NCBI GenBank assembly: GCA_039191605.1
Contig: JBCCXL010000008.1
Location: forward strand, 1-64,000
Direction of reading: 5' to 3'
Length of the DNA stretch: 64,000 nt
DNA from: JBCCXL01 sp039191605
Lineage (GTDB): Bacteria; Acidobacteriota; Thermoanaerobaculia; Multivoradales; JAHZIX01
A program made the position numbers and the translations under genes. Of this stretch, positions 17,101 to 34,100 are shown piece by piece; position 1 is the stretch's first letter; every line of letters starts with the position of its first letter. The notes beneath the pieces are model-generated. The model was not told the origin of the DNA, did not search any database, and saw only the letters and a list, made by a program, of their open reading frames with translations.

Positions 17101-19267
17101 GCCGGTGCGAGGGCATCTGGAGCTGGCGGCGACGGAGCAGCGGCAGGTGGTGGAGAGCTGGGGTCGCTCGCAGCCTCTGGTGGCCGCCGGGGCGTCTTTG
17201 GACTCGCAGCGTGGCGACGGCTCCAGCTTGACCGCGAGCGTTCTCGACAGCTTCTTGGAGCGTGCCGGAGAGGCGCCGGAGTCGGCGGTCTGGGCCGACG
17301 TGAAGGGACGACCGGAGCTGAGCTACGGTGAGCTGGAGCGCCGCTCGGCGAACCTCGCCGCCGCGTTGCGCGGAGAGGGACACGGCGAAGGCTCGGTGAT
17401 CGCCGTCGATTGCCGTTTCACCGCGGCCTCTCTGGTGGCGGTGTTGGGGGTGATGCGGGCCGGTGCCGCCTACCTACCGCTGGATCCCGACTGGCCGCCT
17501 CAGCGCTGCCGCTGGGTGATGGCCGACGCGGGGGCGCAGCGCCTGCTCTCGGATCGTCCCGAGGAGGAGATTCGACAGCGCCTCGAGGGTCGCCCCATGG
17601 AGGAGACCGAGGGGTCTTCCGGCGAGCCTACCGCGGCGGTCGGGGAGCTTCCGGCGATTTGGGGCGCGGAGGTGTTGGGCGCCGCGGAGCCTACGGTGCC
17701 GCTCCAGAGCACGGTGTCGCCCCAGAGTTATGGCTTGCCGCTGCCGGCGCCGCGGTCGGTGGCCTACGTGATCTATACCTCCGGCTCCAGCGGGCAGCCG
17801 AAGGGAGTGGCGGTGAGCCACCGGGCGCTGAGCCATTTCGTGAGCAGCGCGCAGCAGGCCTACCGGCTGGGTTCGGGAGACCGCATGCTGCGCTTCGCCT
17901 CCCTGGCCTTCGACGCCAGCATCGAGGAGATCTTCCTGCCCCTCGCCGCCGGAGCGACGCTAACCCCCCGGGACGACCGCATGCTCGCTGGCGCCACGGA
18001 TTTCATCGCCGGCTGCGTGCAGCGGGGAGTCACCGTGGTGGATCTGCCCACCGCCTTCTGGCATCGGTTGGTGGAGAGCGTCGCCGAGGGCGAGACGATG
18101 CGCCTACCGGCCACCCTGCGCCTGGTGATCATCGGCGGCGAGAGAGCTCATTGGGAGCGCCTGGAAGGATGGCATCGCAACTTCCTGCCGGCGGTCCCGG
18201 TGGTCAACAGCTACGGTCCGACGGAGGCCACGGTGGTGGCCCTTACGGAGCATCTCCAGCTGGAGGCGGCGGAGCACGACTTGGTTCCCATCGGACGTCC
18301 GATACCGGGGGTCACGGCGCGAGTCTGTGATCGCTTCGGTCGCCCGGTGCCGCCGGGAGTCCCCGGCGAGCTGCTCCTCGGCGGCGAGGGGCTCGCCAAT
18401 GGCTATCTGCGACGTCCCGCCCTCACCGCCCTGCGCTTCGTGCCCGACGCCTTTGCCTCGGAGCCGGGAGCCCGGCTCTATTGCACCGGAGACCTGGTGC
18501 GCTGGCTGGGGGATGGCCGACTGCACTTCGAGGGCCGCCTGGATGCCCAGATGAAGATCCGCGGCGTGCGGGTGGAGGCGATGGAGGTCGAGGCGGCGCT
18601 GGCGGAGCATCCGACGGTGAAGGAAGCAGCGGTGACCCTGCGGCGGGATCTCGGTGGGGAAGAGCGGCTGGCGGCCTACGTGGTGCTCACTCCGGATAGC
18701 GGCCGACTGGCATTGGAAGGCGCGGCGGCGGTGGAAGGCGGCGGCGGTGAGCTCTCGCCGGCGGAATTACAGGCTTTCCTGCGCCGCCGCCTGCCGGAGG
18801 TGATGGTGCCTTCTCTCTTCGCCGAAATGGAGGCCCTGCCCCGCACCGCCGGCGGCAAGATCGATCGCGGAGCGCTGCCCCGGGACGCCCGCGGCGGCGG
18901 TCGAGGGGAGTACGTGCCGCCCCGCAACGAGACCGAGGAGGCGGTGGCTCAGCTCTTCGAGGAGCTGCTGCTCACCGAATCCGTCGGCGCCTTCGACAAC
19001 TTCTTCGATCTCGGCGGCCACTCGCTGATGGCGACTCAGCTGATCGCCCAGGTGCGAGAGATCTTCGGGGTGGATCTGCCCCTTCGCCTGCTCTTCGAGA
19101 ATCCCACCGTGGCGCGCCTCTCGGCAGAGATCGTGTCGCTGATTCTCGATGAGCTAGAGGCCGGTGGCGCCGCCGTCGGCGGCAACGGGTCGTCCGCCGC
19201 GGCGGATCCCGGCGCCGTCGCCGGAGTCGGTTCCGGTGGCGGCGGCTCTTCCGACGGACCGTTCTAG
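11093..19267 (+). CDS. NRPS gene A: C*-A(Ser-type)-T-E-C-A(basic-type)-T
   Basis: Bimodular peptide synthetase, 2724 aa. C1 (14-440) reads HLPSLCADGW at 143-152, so both HHxxxDG histidines are replaced by Pro145-Ser146. A1 (470-992) has YTSGSTGRPK and NLYGPTEAAVD; the specificity residues read by alignment to PheA are DVWHVSLVDK, a serine-type code. T1 has GGDS (Ser about 1039), the form usual before epimerisation. E (1092-1540) has HHLIIDG at 1225-1231 plus EGHGRQ and RTVGWLTSLFP. C2 (1575-2010) has HHLVMDG at 1712. A2 (2050-2595) gives DAEDIGSVVK; acidic residues at two positions suggest a basic amino acid (Lys, Orn or Arg), low confidence. T2 has GGHS with Ser2644, followed by a Gly/Ala/Ser tail. 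There is no thioesterase. It would make a D-Ser-basic unit, but its donor and acceptor partners are not fixed by gene order. Confidence 0.95.
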   Translation: MPMGTNAEPLLEGYRLSPQQERLWKLTQRGHPLVARLALLISGPLERDRLREALLELVDRHEILRTNFFGEGEDGLPLQVVRPESRPPWRQVDLSPLPSPRRGVEARRLVHLAGRRPFDLARDPLMRVTLIELSITQHVLVLHLPSLCADGWTLSNLFRELVRCYTSLQRLAPHERPMPYAQFSEWQRQLVELEETSADREVWLQKDLAPFFGARLPFQRGDSAVAVTRLPRPHFLRAHLPREVVQELRRVSQVGGIEIPHLLLAAWAATLARWGQLEEVPLAVGSAARAYEDLHDTLGPFSKFLPLALTYRDSETFDALAVQVRALVDAAEDWQEYFAWDMLERRDEPRRLPFCFDSVSQPGQLRSGATVFGLLSRTVLNEWYTARLQLLTTAEQARLELSYDPLQLDGGDARRLLHGTIVLLLAGLREPQRPVRYLPLLTAQDRRRVLYGFSPSPGALARAPMMGSDFVPHRVLEWALQQPAAVAVEDEETRLTFFQLVSGALAVARMLERAGVGRGQLVAVCTQRDARVPMILLGVLWSGAAYLPVDPELPDDRLSFLIEDSGISSGGGALLVPDGELRKGLRKRLAKRLGVAIHGLTLLDADFAHDILESETVDSAAVQELRRAARDLPALSGDDPAYAIYTSGSTGRPKAAVNTHRALTNRLLWMQRAMSLGREDVFLHKTPFSFDVSVWEIFLPLILGARMVVATPEGHRDPAYLAQLMQRRRVTTVHFVPSMLGPWLEQAQLHRGAHLTRVVCSGEPLTADLVARFDAVVGVALWNLYGPTEAAVDVTAWRARSLAVDEAPPIGRPIDNLRLTVLDRYLMPVPPGVPGEICIGGVGLASGYLRRPSLTAGSFLPDPWSGEPGARLYRTGDLGRWRENGELQFLSRLDDQLKIRGFRIEPGEVESVLRTHRRVAEAVVVGRDGPAGPRLVAYFVPSSTTEPDGDALQSLDLARYLGERLPAHMVPAFFVSLESLPRLTSGKVDRRALPDPEVSAEGAGPRNQLEERLLTLWRRVLGAPEAGIFDDFLALGGDSILAMQVASGLHQLGLAVAPAQIFQHRTVAALASKLERRADAAADGPVVGPVPLTPIQHWFFERRLEQPHHWNQAFWLKVSEDLDRVRLSRSLGALLKHHDGLRLIFPGGSQASGWRQEAVDAEAWVPPLTTIELADLPAEQKRRAVERIEEQVQRSFDLARGPLWRVLWLPSAAADGSHLLFVVAHHLIIDGVSWRVILEDLESAYRAQEGLAEPSAVAAAAALPPRTASLRSWSHFLERHAGSPDALHQLDYWLALPWDEAAPLPVDFAGSRETNRIASTAQLRRRLDPLRTSQLLGPVHGAYRTEIEDLLITALARSVSRWTGASSVPLALEGHGRQPLSSGYDLSRTVGWLTSLFPLVINFAQGEVPNQALVSVKEQLRRLPDRGLGFGLLRYLDPSGEAAQRLRSLPPLEISFNYLGRLDLALSEEGLFQALGEPVTGQRGGENQRPFLLEVDCWVIEGQLEVMWTYSSTVHRRETVEALADHFISALGALVEHCVAPGAGALSPSDFPLATIRPRQLSALVEDLGDPSLLQDLYPTSSAQEGMLVYLRMREEDTPVYFNQLHCMLDGPLDLAVFRRAWQQASDRHGALRTAFRFQDLPRPLQVVQDRVEPRWTLRDFRDLDSERQQRDFQELLDRDRRTPFDLLRAPLWRLTLVRVGDHRHRFVLSYHHLVMDGWSVATLLRDALVFYRAGLAGRVAELPVAASFRDYVAWQGQRDDSRDEGFWSRRLAGFRHPTRMRVERAAGLPGVRFDRLRGSFDEEQTTAITAAGRRDRLTLNTLAQGAWALTLAQYADCDEVLFGAVVSGRELGYDHTLGVFINALPVRVKIPAGSEAEENATARWLAELQSEQVEQRRFEATPLELIHRASEVSHLEALFDSLLVFENYPVAEELSARGGDLQVVEVSVEERTNYPLTLFAFPGRELAFELDFDLAVYDRSAVEQILDRFMGHLLRLAQSPESPVRGHLELAATEQRQVVESWGRSQPLVAAGASLDSQRGDGSSLTASVLDSFLERAGEAPESAVWADVKGRPELSYGELERRSANLAAALRGEGHGEGSVIAVDCRFTAASLVAVLGVMRAGAAYLPLDPDWPPQRCRWVMADAGAQRLLSDRPEEEIRQRLEGRPMEETEGSSGEPTAAVGELPAIWGAEVLGAAEPTVPLQSTVSPQSYGLPLPAPRSVAYVIYTSGSSGQPKGVAVSHRALSHFVSSAQQAYRLGSGDRMLRFASLAFDASIEEIFLPLAAGATLTPRDDRMLAGATDFIAGCVQRGVTVVDLPTAFWHRLVESVAEGETMRLPATLRLVIIGGERAHWERLEGWHRNFLPAVPVVNSYGPTEATVVALTEHLQLEAAEHDLVPIGRPIPGVTARVCDRFGRPVPPGVPGELLLGGEGLANGYLRRPALTALRFVPDAFASEPGARLYCTGDLVRWLGDGRLHFEGRLDAQMKIRGVRVEAMEVEAALAEHPTVKEAAVTLRRDLGGEERLAAYVVLTPDSGRLALEGAAAVEGGGGELSPAELQAFLRRRLPEVMVPSLFAEMEALPRTAGGKIDRGALPRDARGGGRGEYVPPRNETEEAVAQLFEELLLTESVGAFDNFFDLGGHSLMATQLIAQVREIFGVDLPLRLLFENPTVARLSAEIVSLILDELEAGGAAVGGNGSSAAADPGAVAGVGSGGGGSSDGPF

Positions 19268-19516
19268 AGCCGGGCGATGCTCTTGCGAAACAGCTTCTGC
19301 ACCGGGGTTCTGGACAGTTCTAAAGGGGGCGAAGGGAGATCCCGCCGATTTCGCCCTTTCGCTGTTTCTTGGCGGCTTCTTCTCAATACGACTTCTTCTC
19401 GACCTGCCTTCTTCTCGACCGGCCTTCTTCTCGACCTGCCTTCTTCTGAATATGACTTTCGACCTCATCTGTGATTTTCCGCCGTCTCCGCGGCGGCTCT
19501 TGGAGGGATCCACACC
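19268..19516. terminator. Terminator-like hairpin and 16-bp tandem repeats between genes A and B
   Basis: AAAGGG-GG-CGAA (19322-19333) pairs with TTCGCCCTTT (19350-19359) apart from a GG bulge, with a small GGG/CCC hairpin inside, and T-rich DNA follows. Further on, CTTCTTCTCGACCTGC is repeated three times (19392-19407, 19408-19423 with one change, 19424-19439) plus a partial fourth unit. This suggests that gene A is transcribed separately from the B-C-D operon. GGAGG at 19502-19506 precedes the gene B ATG. Confidence 0.5.
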
Positions 19517-28176
<8,660 letters not shown>

Positions 28177-28180
<4 letters not shown>

Positions 28181-31100
28181 GCGGTCAGGGGTCGTCCTCC
28201 GGCGCCTCCCGCCGCCAGCTGCTAGAGCTGCTGCTGAGGCGTCGCGCAAGGCAGCATCAGCAGGGGACCTCTGCCGCCGGTACTCCCAGTTCTGGCGCCC
28301 CCAGTTCCCCCGTTGCTGCCAATCCCGCTGCTGCCAGTCCCGCTGCCGACAGTCCCGCTGCCGACAGTCCCCTCGCCGTTGGGCAGCGGGCCCTGTGGTA
28401 CATCCACCGCCTGGCTCCGGAGAGTCACGCCTACAACGTTGTCTTCGCCACCAAGATTCTGTCGGCGGTAGACGTGGAGGCGATGCTCGGCACCTGGCGA
28501 CGGCTGGTGGAGCGTCATCCCGGCCTGCGGCTGCGGGTGGAAGAGACCGCCGAAGGACAGCTGCAGCAGCGCTTCCAGGCGCCGGGGGAGGATGCCCTAG
28601 AGCAGGTGGTGCCGATGACCGTGGTGGACGCCGCCGGCTGGAGCGAAGAGCGGGTGGAGGAGGAGCTGCGGCGCATCGCCGAAAAGCCTTTCGATCTGGT
28701 CGACGGGCCGGTGGCGCGGGTTGCCCTGCTGCAGCGCAGCGCCGACGACTGGGCGCTGATTCTGGTGGCCCACCACATCGCCGTGGACTTCTGGTCCTTC
28801 GGCGTGCTGCTGGACGAGCTCCATCGGCTCTACCCGGCGCAGCGGGCGCACCTGCGGGAGTCGGCGCCGGAACCGGCGCTGCCGGCGCCGGCGGCCACCT
28901 ACGCCGACTATGTGGAGTGGCAGCGCCAGCTGCTGGAGGGGCCGAAGGGGGAGTCGCAGTGGAGCTATTGGCGCGAGCAGCTGGCGGGAGACCTGCCGGT
29001 GCTGGAGCTGCCCACCGACCGGCCGCGACCGGCGGTGCAGAGCTATCGTGGCGCCAGCCTCACCTTCCCCATGGATGCGGAGCTCACCGCCGCTCTTCGA
29101 ACCTTCTCGCGTCAGCGCGGCCTGACCCCCTTCGTCACCCTGCTGGCGGTGCTCTCGGCATTGTTGATGCGCCTCAGCGGTCAGCGGGAGGTGCGCATCG
29201 GCGCACCGATGCTGGGGCGCAATCGTCCAGAATTCGAGCGCCTGGTGGGCTTCTTCGCCAACATGGTGGTGCTGCGCACCCGGCCGACGCCGGAAGCGGG
29301 CTTCGAGAGCTTCGCCGCCGGCCTGAAAGAGGTGGTCTACGGCGCCCTGGAGCACCAGGATTACCCCTTCGCTCAGCTGGTGGAGAAGCTGGAGCTGCCC
29401 CGGGATCCGAGCCGCGGCCCGCTCTTCGACGTCGCCTTCTCGGTGGAGTCGCCGCGGATGGACGTCCACGGCATCTCCCGGCTGCTGCTGGGCGAGGCGG
29501 GAGCCCGCACCGAGCTGGCGGGGCTGACCATGGAGGCTCTGCCCCTGGCGCAGCAGGAGGGGCAATTCGATCTGATGTTCCACCTGCTGGAGATCGGTGA
29601 CGTCATCGCCGGGATCCTGCCCTTCAACGCCGACCTCTACGATCTCTCCACCGCCCGCCGCCTCGCCGGCTGGTTCGTGGAGCTGTGCCGGGGCGCGGTG
29701 GCGAATCCCCACGCCAGCCTGGAGGAGCTCCCGCTGCTGGATTCGGCGGAGCGTCAGCAGGTGGTGACCTGGAGTCGGCAGGGTCTGCCGCTGGCGGGGC
29801 GGGCGTGGAGCGAGGCGGTGGCGACGGTGGTGGATACGGTGCCCGCCGCGGTGGCCCGAGTGGCTGCAGCGGCCCCCCAGCGGATCGCTTTGGAGATGGT
29901 CGTTCCGGGATCTGAAGACGGGCTCCAGCGCTTGACTTTCGCAGAGCTGCTGGTGCGTTCCCGACGCTTGGCTCACCGTCTCAAGGAGGTTGGCGCTGGA
30001 CCCGAGGGCCGGGTGGCGGTGTGCGCCGATCGCGGCCTCGATGCGGTCACCGCGGTGCTGGCGGTGCTCGAGGCCGGCGCCGCCTTCGTCCCCCTGGATC
30101 CGGCTTATCCCGCCGAGCGTCTGCGCTTCATGGCGCAGGACGGCGAGGTCGGTATCGTGCTGGTACAGGATTCGCTGCGGCAGCAGCTGCCGCCGCTGGA
30201 GGCCAACTGGCTGTCGCTGGATGCCGAGCTGCAGTCGGTGGATCGGGAGGAAGCCGCCGGCGGGGCGCCGCCGGCCCCCGCCGCCGCCGCCATCGGCCCC
30301 GATTCCCTGGCGTACATCATGTACACCTCCGGCTCCACCGGGCGCCCCAAGGGAGTGGCGGTGACCCACCGCAGCATCCTGAGGCTCACCCTGCAGGATC
30401 GCTTCGCCGATCTCGGCGCAGAGCAGACCTTCCTGCTGATGGCGCCCCTCTCTTTCGATGCCTCCACCCTGGAAATCTGGGCTCCCCTCACCCGCGGCGG
30501 CCGCCTCGCCGTGCTGCCGCCGGGCACCCCGGCGCTGCCCGAGATCGGAGAAGCTCTGGCGCGCCACGGGGTCACCACCCTGTGGCTGACGGCGGGCCTC
30601 TTCCACCGCATGGTGGACGAGGAGATCGGCTCCCTGGCCCCCCTCCGGCAGCTCCTCGCCGGCGGCGATGTGCTCTCTCCGCCCCACGTGCGCAAGGTGC
30701 TGGAGGCTCACCCCCACCTGCGGGTGATCAACGGCTACGGACCGACGGAGAACACCACCTTCACCTGCTGCTGGCCGATGGATTCCGCCGCCGAGGTGAT
30801 CTCGCCGGTGCCGGTGGGACGCCCCATCGGGGATACCTCCGTGTACCTGGTGGATCGCCGCTTCGAGCTGCAGCCGCCGGGAGTTCCGGGAGAGCTGGTG
30901 ACCGGTGGCGAAGGGCTGGCCCGAGGCTATATCGGCCGCCCGGCCCTGACCGCGGAGCGCTTCGTGCCGAACCCCTTTGCCCGTTCTGAGAATGGCGCCG
31001 GGAGCCGCCTCTACCGCACCGGGGATCTCGCCCGCTGGCGCGAGGACGGCAGCGTGGAGTTCCTCGGCCGCATCGATTCCCAGGTCAAGATCCGGGGCTT

Positions 31101-34100
31101 CCGGATCGAGCCCGGAGAGGTGCAGTCGGCCCTCGCCGACCTGCCGGAGGTAGCGGAAGCGGTGGTGGTGGTGCGGGAGCTGGGGAGCACCGGCAAGCAT
31201 CTGGTGGCCTACGCCGTGCCCGATACCGCTGTCGGCGCCGCCTCGGCGCCGGCGCCGGAGGCCTTGCGCGAAGCTCTCGCCGAGACCCTTCCGGACCACA
31301 TGGTGCCGCGATTCGTCGTGCTGCTGGACGAGCTGCCCCTCAACACCAACGGCAAGGTAGATCGCAAGGCGCTGCCGGATCCTCGGGCGGCGGCTGCCGG
31401 TCCGGCTGCTACTGCCTCAGAGGGCATGGCTACAGATTCTCATTCCGCAGCCGCCGTCGCCGTCGCCGTCGGTCAGCCCCTCACTCGGGCCCTGGAGGAG
31501 ATCTTCCGCCAGGCGCTGGATCTGCCTCGCCTAGACCCGGACGCCAACTTCTTCGATCTCGGCGCCCACTCCCTGCTCCTCGCCCAGACCCATAGCCGCA
31601 TCCTCAAGGAGCTCGGCGGTCGGCTCGAGGTGCAGCCTCAGCTGGTGGACCTGCTGCATCGTCCGACTCTGCGCTCCCTGGCGGGCTACCTGGTGCCGAC
31701 GGAGCACCGCCGGGCCGAGGCTGCGGCGAGTGAGGTCGAGTCCCGAGCTGCCGTATCCCGCCCGCGGCGGGAGGAAGGCGTGGCGGTGGTGGGCGTGGCC
31801 GGCCGCTTCCCGGGAGCGGAGGACGTCGACACCCTGTGGCGCCGTCTGATGGCCGGGGAGGAGCTGATCACCGGCTTCTCCGATGATCAGCTGGAGGCCG
31901 GCGGGCTGGCTCCGGACGATCCCTCCGATCCCCTGTGGGTCAAGCGCGGCGGCGTGCTGGAAGACGTGGATCGCTTCGACGCCGCCTTCTTCGGCTATTC
32001 GCCCCGCGAAGCGGAGGGGCTGGACCCTCAGCAGCGTCTCTTCCTGGAGGTGGCGTGGCACGCGCTGGAGGATGCCGGCTACGGTGATCCCGAGCTGCTG
32101 GCCCGCCGCGGCCTGCGGGTCGGCGTCTTCGCCGGTACCGGGGCCTCCACTTACCTGCGCTACCACCTGCTGGCCAACGCCAGCGCCGCCCGCAGCCTCG
32201 GCGAGTATCAGCTGCTGTTGGGTAACGACAAGGATTTCCTCGCTACCCGGGTGAGCTACAAGCTGGACCTCAAGGGGCCGGCGGTGGTGGTGCAGAGCGC
32301 CTGCTCCACCTCCCTGGTGGCGGTGCACATGGCGGCGGAGAGCCTGGCGGCGGGGGAATGCGATCTGGCCATCGCCGGCGGCGCCAACGTGCGCCTGCCG
32401 CAGCGCGCCGGCTATCGCTACGAGCAGGGCATGATTCTGTCCCCGGACGGCCACTGCCGCGCCTTCGACGCCGATGCCCGAGGAACGGTGCCCGGCAACG
32501 GCGTCGCGGCGGTGGTGCTGCGGCCAGCGGGGGCCGCCGATGCAGCGGGGGATCCGGTGCGGGCGGTGGTGAAGGGATCGGCGATCAACAACGACGGCTC
32601 GCTGAAGGCCGGCTACACCGCCCCCAGCGTCGAGGGACAGGCCCAGGTGCTGGCGGATGCTCTGGCGGCCGCCGACATCGACCCCCGCACGGTGGGCTAT
32701 ATCGAGGCCCACGGCACCGGTACGGAGCTCGGCGACCCCATCGAGGTGGCGGCGCTGAACCAGGTCTACGGAGCCGGCGGAGAGGTCGACTTCGAGCCCG
32801 GCAGCGCCCTCATCGGCTCGCTGAAGAGCAATCTCGGGCACCTGGATTCGGCCGCCGGCATCGCCGGCTTCATCAAGGCGGTGCTGGCGGTGGAGCGGGG
32901 GGAGATTCCCCCCAGTCTGCACTTCCAGCAGCCCAATCCAAAGATCGACTTCGATTCCGGACCGTTCCGGGTGGCCGCCGAGGTCTCGGCATTCCCGCGC
33001 TTCGAAGAGGCGCCGCGGCGGGCTGCGGTCTCCTCCTTTGGCGTCGGCGGCACCAACGCCCACGTCATCCTGGAGCAGGCGGCGGCGAAGGAGGGCTCCG
33101 TCTCGGGGACGCCCAGTAACACCGCCCAGGGGCCCTACCTACTGCCGGTCTCCGGCGCGACCGAGGAGGCCCTGGAGGCCAACATCGAGGCCTTGGTGAG
33201 GCACCTGGAGTTGAACCCGGAGCTGCCTCTGGACGCGGTGACCTTCACTCTCCAGAGCGGCCGCAAGACCCTGCCCCACCGGCGCTACACGGTGCTGCCG
33301 GCGGGGGCCGGGAGCGCCGAGGCCGCCGCGCTGCAGAATCCGGATCACTACTTCCAGCGCCACGAGGAGCGCCGCCATCGCGACGTCGCCTTCCTCTTTC
33401 CCGGGCAGGGGGCGCAATATCCGGGGATGATCCGGGGTCTCTACGACGCCTACGCGGTGGTTCGAGAGTCGGTGGATCACGCCGCCGAGGTGTTGGCGCA
33501 GCCCCTGGGGCTGGATCTGCGGCAGCTTCTCTTTCCCGCCGCCGGGGAGCAGGAAGAGGCCGCCGTCCGCCTCGCTCAGACCTCCATCACTCAGCCGGCC
33601 CTCTTCGCCGTGGAATACGCCCTGGCGCAGCTGTGGATGAGCTGGGGGCTGACGCCGCGGTCGATGATCGGCCACAGCATCGGGGAGTACGTGGCGGCCA
33701 CCCTGGCCGGCGTCTTCACCGTGGAGGACGGCCTGTGGCTGGTGGCGGAGCGGGGGCGCCTGATCCAGGCGCTGCCGGCGGGGGACATGATTTCTCTGCC
33801 GCTGTCGGTGCTGCGGGTAGAGGAGATCCTCGCCGACCATCCGCAGCTCTCCCTGGCGGCGGCCAACGGGTCTCGGCTCTGCGTCGCGTCAGGCCCGGCG
33901 GAGGCGGTGGAGGCGCTGCGGCAGGAGCTGGACGCCGGCGTGCTGCCGGAGGGCCGGGTGGCGGCCCGCAAGCTCCACACCTCCCACGCCTTCCATTCGG
34001 CGATGATGGATGACGCCCTGCCGGCCTTCCGGGAGGCGGTGGCGAAGGTGCCCCGCAGCGCGCCGCGGATTCCCTTCGTCTCGAACGTCAGCGGCCGCTG

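Noticed and set aside
28597..31299. 900-codon minus-strand open frame over gene C
   Set aside because: Antisense shadow: rich in His, Gln, Arg and Gly with no domain features, and the sense frame is a continuous C-A-T module.
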